A DNA stretch of 64,000 bases, taken from contig OZ242292.1 of the NCBI GenBank assembly GCA_965207705.1, forward strand, positions 496,001 to 560,000, read 5' to 3'. The notes below the pieces were generated by a model. The model made no database searches. It was not told where the DNA came from and was given only the letters and a program-made list of their open reading frames with translations. The DNA comes from JAAOII01 sp965207705. GTDB taxonomy: Bacteria > Pseudomonadota > Gammaproteobacteria > CBDBNL01 > JAAOII01. This document shows positions 60,304 through 64,000 of the stretch, piece by piece (position 1 is the first letter of the stretch; each line of letters starts with the position of its first letter). The position numbers and the translations under genes are program-made.

Positions 60304-61068
60304 TTATTTTGCGCTTCGCATAGTTATTCCACAACTTTGCATAAAATCTTTTGCCTGAATAATGGAATAAGCGCCAAAATGGAATATACTGGCGGCTAAC
60401 ACCGCATCCGCCTTACCCTTTAATATGCCTTCTGCCAAATGTTCAAGTGTGCCAACCCCGCCAGATGCGATTACAGGTATAGGAATTGTTTCACTAATTT
60501 TGCGAGTAATTTCTAAGTCAAAACCTTTCAAGCCACCATCATTATCCATACTGGTTAGGAGAATCTCTCCAGCACCTGAATCAGCCATCCTATCCGCCCA
60601 TTTTATTGCATCAAGCGTTGTTTTATTTTTGCCGCCATGGGTGTAAACTTTCCAATTATCCTGAGAGTCATGCTTGACATCTATTGCCACAGTTATACAC
60701 TGCCGTCCAAACATATCTGCCGCTTCCTTCACAAGGTCTGGGTTTAGCACCGCAGCTGTATTGATGCTTACCTTATCCGCCCCAGCGCGCAGCAACATTT
60801 TTATATCATTAAGTTCTGATATCCCTCCACCTACCACCAAAGGAATAAATACTTGAGATGCAATCTCATCTATCAGATTAACTGTGGTTTTTCTTCCCTC
60901 CTCACTTGCCGATATATCCAGTACCGCCAACTCATCAGCGCCTGATTCTCCGTATCTGCGCGCTGCCTCTACTGGGTCTCCAGCATCCTTAAGCTGTTTG
61001 AATTTAATTCCTTTAACTACTCTGCCATTACATACGTCCAAGCAGGGGATTATTCTCTTTGCCAACAC
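60304..61068 (-). CDS. hisF: Imidazole glycerol phosphate synthase subunit HisF
   Basis: HisF uses ammonia from HisH to make IGP and AICAR in histidine synthesis. A (βα)8 barrel of 254 residues: LAKRIIPCLDVCNGRVVKGIKF (Asp11), DELAVLDISASEEGR, VGGGISELNDIKMLLRAGADKVS, VAIDVKHD (the second Asp), and PVIASGGVGTLEHLAEGILKGKADAV near the C-terminus. It lies 2 bases after hisA in the minus-strand unit gshB-hisH-hisA-hisF. Confidence 0.96.
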   Translation of the reverse strand: MLAKRIIPCLDVCNGRVVKGIKFKQLKDAGDPVEAARRYGESGADELAVLDISASEEGRKTTVNLIDEIASQVFIPLVVGGGISELNDIKMLLRAGADKVSINTAAVLNPDLVKEAADMFGRQCITVAIDVKHDSQDNWKVYTHGGKNKTTLDAIKWADRMADSGAGEILLTSMDNDGGLKGFDLEITRKISETIPIPVIASGGVGTLEHLAEGILKGKADAVLAASIFHFGAYSIIQAKDFMQSCGITMRSAK

Positions 61069-61070
61069 AA

Positions 61071-61787
61071 CTATATACTCAATGCCTGCCGCAAGTCCAA
61101 GGTTTTTTCATAAAGTGATTTACCACATATAGCCCCTGCTATTTTGCCGCTATTTTTTAATAATTTTATATCTTGCAGATCAGTTATTCCGCCTGCAGCT
61201 ATAACTGGTAGTGAGGTTAATTGTGCTACATGAGTAAAAGCGCTAACATCAACCCCTGTAAGCATTCCATCATTTTTAATATCCGTAACTATGAATCCCG
61301 CCAAAGGAATATTGATAAAATTTTTGAATATATTAGCGAGAGTAACAGAGGTTTCTTTCTGCCAACCTCGGCTATATATTTTACCTTGCATTATATCCAA
61401 TGATATGTAAACCTTCCCAGGAAAAAGTGCGGTCATATCCATAACCAACTGAGGGTTTTCAAGAGCAATGGTTCCTATGATTATATAATCAGCCCCTGCT
61501 TGAGTTAAATATCTATCTGCTGCCTCAACATCTCTGATGCCTCCCCCCACCTGTATCTGCATGTTTGGGTAGCTGCTAATTATATTGCTAATAACCTCAA
61601 AATTAACGCTGTTGCCTTGAAAAGCTCCGTCCAGGTCCACAAGGTGCAGTCGCTCGGTGCCCAATGATTGCCAGTGCTTGGCGCACTCCAGCGGATTTTC
61701 ATAATAAACAGTTTCTTTATCTGCTTTACCCTGAGTAAGTCGCACACACTTGCCATTTTTTATGTCAATTGCAGGGATGATAAGCAC
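61071..61787 (-). CDS. hisA: ProFAR isomerase HisA
   Basis: HisA isomerises ProFAR in the histidine pathway. A half-barrel-duplicated fold of 238 residues: IPAIDIKNGKCVRLTQGKAD (Asp8), LHLVDLDGAFQGN, VGGGIRDVEAADRYLTQAGADYIIIGT, FIVTDIKNDGMLTG (the second catalytic Asp) and VIAAGGITDLQDIKLL. It directly abuts hisH with no gap and precedes hisF by 2 bases. Confidence 0.96.
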   Translation of the reverse strand: MLIIPAIDIKNGKCVRLTQGKADKETVYYENPLECAKHWQSLGTERLHLVDLDGAFQGNSVNFEVISNIISSYPNMQIQVGGGIRDVEAADRYLTQAGADYIIIGTIALENPQLVMDMTALFPGKVYISLDIMQGKIYSRGWQKETSVTLANIFKNFINIPLAGFIVTDIKNDGMLTGVDVSAFTHVAQLTSLPVIAAGGITDLQDIKLLKNSGKIAGAICGKSLYEKTLDLRQALSI

Positions 61788-62516
61788 TTAGTCGCTCCCC
61801 TTCCATTGAAAGAAATTCTTTAAAAGCTGTAAGCCATCTTTGTGGCTTTTTTCTGGATGAAACTGAGTGGCGAAAATATTACCACTTTGCACTGCGGCGT
61901 CAAAATCAACTCCATAGTGGCATTTGGCAGCAGATATTGCATTATTCTTACTTACACAATAATAGCTATGCACAAAATAAAAGTAGCTGTTCTCCTCAAT
62001 CCCACTCCACATATATGAATCTTGGTATGAATTTTGGGATGAGTTGCTAGATAAATTTTGGAATGAAACATTATTCCACCCTATATGAGGTATCTTAAGC
62101 TTAGGGGTGCTTGTGCCCTGTTGCTCGTGTTGCTTGCTTGCATCAAGTCCATCTGCTGACGATAATTCTTCGGTATCATGCAGCCGCTTAACTTTGCCCG
62201 CTAATATACCCAATCCTTGGCTTGCGCTATGCTCCTCATTTTCTTGGAAAAGCGCCTGCATGCCAACGCAAATTGCTAGCAATGGTTTTTCTTGAGATGC
62301 TTTTCTGATGGCATTATCCAATCCACTCTCCTTTAAAGCAGCCATGCAATCGCGAATTGCTCCGACACCAGGAAACACTACCCTGTCGGCATTGGCTATT
62401 TGTTGCGCCTCATGCACAACCTGAATATCATCCTGCGGTGATACGAACTTCAGAGCTTTGTCTATTGAATGAATGTTGCCCATCCCATAATCAATCACCG
62501 CAACTTGTTGAGTCAT
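61788..62516 (-). CDS. hisH: Imidazole glycerol phosphate synthase glutamine amidotransferase HisH
   Basis: HisH hydrolyses glutamine and passes ammonia to HisF. The class I amidotransferase site is AICVGMQALF (nucleophile Cys near residue 86) with FHPEKSH near the end for His and Glu. The 242 residues exceed the usual ~200, because of two low-complexity inserts: ADGLDASKQHEQQGTSTP and QNLSSNSSQNSYQDSYMW. The ATG overlaps the gshB stop (ATGA). Confidence 0.93.
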   Translation of the reverse strand: MTQQVAVIDYGMGNIHSIDKALKFVSPQDDIQVVHEAQQIANADRVVFPGVGAIRDCMAALKESGLDNAIRKASQEKPLLAICVGMQALFQENEEHSASQGLGILAGKVKRLHDTEELSSADGLDASKQHEQQGTSTPKLKIPHIGWNNVSFQNLSSNSSQNSYQDSYMWSGIEENSYFYFVHSYYCVSKNNAISAAKCHYGVDFDAAVQSGNIFATQFHPEKSHKDGLQLLKNFFQWKGSD

Positions 62517-63457
62517 AGTTTCTCTGCTATAAGGTCTATAAAAAACTCCGCTGGATTTTCCTTAGTTTTAGCTGCAGCTTCCCTCATTCCAGTTGGACAG
62601 GTTATGTTTATCTCAGTAAGAAATCCGCCAATGATATCCAAACCAACAAAATAAAGAGAGTTCTCTTTCATTATTGGTGCAACTTTTTCACATATCCTCA
62701 GTTCTTCTTTACCAGTATCCTTGATTAAATAGCTACCGCCTGCCGCCAAATTGGCGCGAAAATCATTGCTTTGAGGAATACGCACCACCATTTTAGGATA
62801 GGGAACCCCGTCAAATAAAAATACTCTTTTGTCGCCGCCCTCAATAATATCAGGGATGTACTCTTGAGCCATTATTAGATGCTTACCGCCCTCAGTTAAC
62901 CCCTCTAGTACCGAACGTAGATTTAAATCTCCTTGCTTAATCATAAAAATTCCCTTGCCTCCCATAGCATTTAACGGCTTGAATACCGTTGTTTGGTTTT
63001 TTTGATGAAAGTTAGTTAGGTCTGCAATATTAGAACTTAATAGGTGAGGTGGCATGAGTTCAGGGAAATAGGTAGCAAAAATCTTTTCGTTAAAATCACG
63101 CAAAGGCGCTGGGGGGTTAACTACTAGCACTCCAGCATTTTCTGCCATTTCAAGTAACTGAGTAGCATAAATATAATCGTTATCAACTGGAGGGTCAAGC
63201 CGCATAAAAATAACGTCATATTCAGTAAGGGGCGTCTGCTTGGCTGGGGATAAATCAAACCATTTTTTTTCGTCATCCCAGACCTTTAGTGCCTTAGCAT
63301 TAGCGCCGGCGATTCCATTATTAACCCATAAATCCTGCGTTTCCATATACTCCAACTGCCATCCTTTTTGCTGCGCCGCCAATAACAGCGCCAACGTTGT
63401 ATCCTTGACAACAGTGATATCTCCTATCGGAGACATTAAGAAGCCCGCTCTTATCAT
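62513..63457 (-). CDS. gshB: Glutathione synthetase
   Basis: GshB adds glycine to gamma-glutamylcysteine. The ATP-grasp protein of 314 residues starts MIRAGFLMSPIGDITVVKDT, then IFMRLDPPVDNDYIYATQLLE, NEKIFATYFPELMPP, FKPLNAMGGKGIFMI and GGDKRVFLFDGVPYPKMV, ending with VGLDIIGGFLTEINITCPTGMRE. These are the family sequences; length matches E. coli (316). It is followed by hisH with a 4-base overlap and lies 24 bases after efp in the same direction. Confidence 0.96.
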   Translation of the reverse strand: MIRAGFLMSPIGDITVVKDTTLALLLAAQQKGWQLEYMETQDLWVNNGIAGANAKALKVWDDEKKWFDLSPAKQTPLTEYDVIFMRLDPPVDNDYIYATQLLEMAENAGVLVVNPPAPLRDFNEKIFATYFPELMPPHLLSSNIADLTNFHQKNQTTVFKPLNAMGGKGIFMIKQGDLNLRSVLEGLTEGGKHLIMAQEYIPDIIEGGDKRVFLFDGVPYPKMVVRIPQSNDFRANLAAGGSYLIKDTGKEELRICEKVAPIMKENSLYFVGLDIIGGFLTEINITCPTGMREAAAKTKENPAEFFIDLIAEKL

Positions 63458-63481
63458 CTAACAACTAATGGTTGGATAAAA

Positions 63482-64000
63482 CTATTTTGCGGAACGACTA
63501 AGATATTCACCCGTGCGAGTATTCACACGAACTTTCTCCCCAGTCCTAACGAATAAAGGTACTTTTACTTTGGCGCCTGTTACAAGCACCGCTGGCTTGG
63601 TGCCGCCGCTTACAGTATCGCCTTTTAATCCTGGGTCTGTCTCGCTAACTTCAATGTCCACTGTCTGAGGCGCTTCAACAGATATGGGCTCGCCGTTAAA
63701 CAATGTAATAGCGCAAATATCTCCTTCTTGAATCCACATAGACGCAGTGTCCAATGCTTTACCGCTAGCTGCAAGCTGTTCATAAGAACCATCATTATTC
63801 ATAAAGTGCCAAAGCTCGCCGTCTGTATACAGATATTGGGCTTCAATATCTAGGACATCAGCTGCCTCCAGCTTTTCTCCCGACTTATAAATTTTATCCC
63901 ATACCTGACCCGTCATTAAATTGCGCATGCGCACACGATTAAATGCTTGTCCCTTACCGGGCTTAATAAACTCGTTCTCAACAATACTACAAGGAGAACC
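63482..64000 (-). CDS. efp: Elongation factor P (5' end cut by window edge)
   Basis: EF-P relieves ribosome stalling at polyproline stretches. The C-terminal 172 codons are here, ending GEYLSRSAK. The frame stays open to base 64000; the ATG at 63934 is internal, not the start. Upstream codons read SPCSIVENEFIKPGKGQAFN, where the second Lys of KPGKGQ is the residue lysylated by EpmA in E. coli. YLYTDGELWHFMNNDGSYEQL and VSETDPGLKGDTVSGGTKPA are standard. Confidence 0.95.
   Translation of the reverse strand, partial: GSPCSIVENEFIKPGKGQAFNRVRMRNLMTGQVWDKIYKSGEKLEAADVLDIEAQYLYTDGELWHFMNNDGSYEQLAASGKALDTASMWIQEGDICAITLFNGEPISVEAPQTVDIEVSETDPGLKGDTVSGGTKPAVLVTGAKVKVPLFVRTGEKVRVNTRTGEYLSRSAK

Overview
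The window looks like the chromosome of an AT-rich gammaproteobacterium. The housekeeping genes are gammaproteobacterial in type: rimP-nusA-infB, hda, lptD-surA, tolC, parE, a birA-coaX pair, nadA, guaA, uvrA, hisH-hisA-hisF, gshB and efp. No rRNA or tRNA was recognised. The only RNA gene seen is a short 4.5S SRP RNA at about 5.2 kb. The species cannot be named from the sequence. No gap between genes exceeds 300 bases; the longest is the 227-base region between rimP and the DAHP synthase gene.

Layout. (1) 1-16.0 kb is core: infB (cut by the window edge, with a long Gly-Tyr-Gln-Arg repeat array), nusA, rimP, DAHP synthase, SRP RNA, hda, yqeY, rpsU, coaX, birA, surA, lptD, tolC, parE. (2) 16.0-37.1 kb is a dense defence island between parE and rsxA. 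Its left half is one long minus-strand array: an HNH protein, three different McrB-like AAA+ GTPases, one McrC nuclease, a 60-residue Lys/Ala-rich peptide, a 45-residue ORF, and two beta-class amino-methyltransferases flanking a putative type II restriction enzyme. Its right half holds a secreted repeat protein, a GHKL-Ymh ATPase and, divergently, a probable winged-helix protein, a MORC-like GHKL ATPase, a sigma-region-4/zinc protein, a C5-cytosine methyltransferase, Vsr, a second C5 methyltransferase and a second PD-(D/E)XK-like endonuclease. (3) 37.1-46.7 kb carries rsxA, nadA, an unrecognised 387-residue protein, two paralogous sulfotransferases that bracket two unusual Rieske fusions (Rieske-ThDP enzyme and Rieske-glutamate-synthase-like protein), then thiD and thiE. 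(4) 46.7-54.4 kb holds three glycosyltransferase genes, tadA, guaA and the GDP-fucose genes fcl and gmd. (5) 54.5-64 kb holds uvrA, ribB, a PglB/STT3-type oligosaccharyltransferase, hisF-hisA-hisH, gshB and efp (cut by the window edge).

Three themes cut across the window. Short tandem repeats, mostly 12 bp and in frame, sit inside or at the edges of many housekeeping genes, and a 7-bp array spans the guaA start codon. A GC-rich palindromic element occurs three times. The three McrB paralogues keep a near-constant GTPase core but have divergent N-termini and divergent domains inserted between Walker A and Walker B, which suggests one McrC nuclease served by several recognition subunits. The main candidates for undescribed biology are that triple-McrB system, the winged-helix/GHKL/sigma-like/Dcm/Vsr cluster, and the paired Rieske fusions framed by sulfotransferases.
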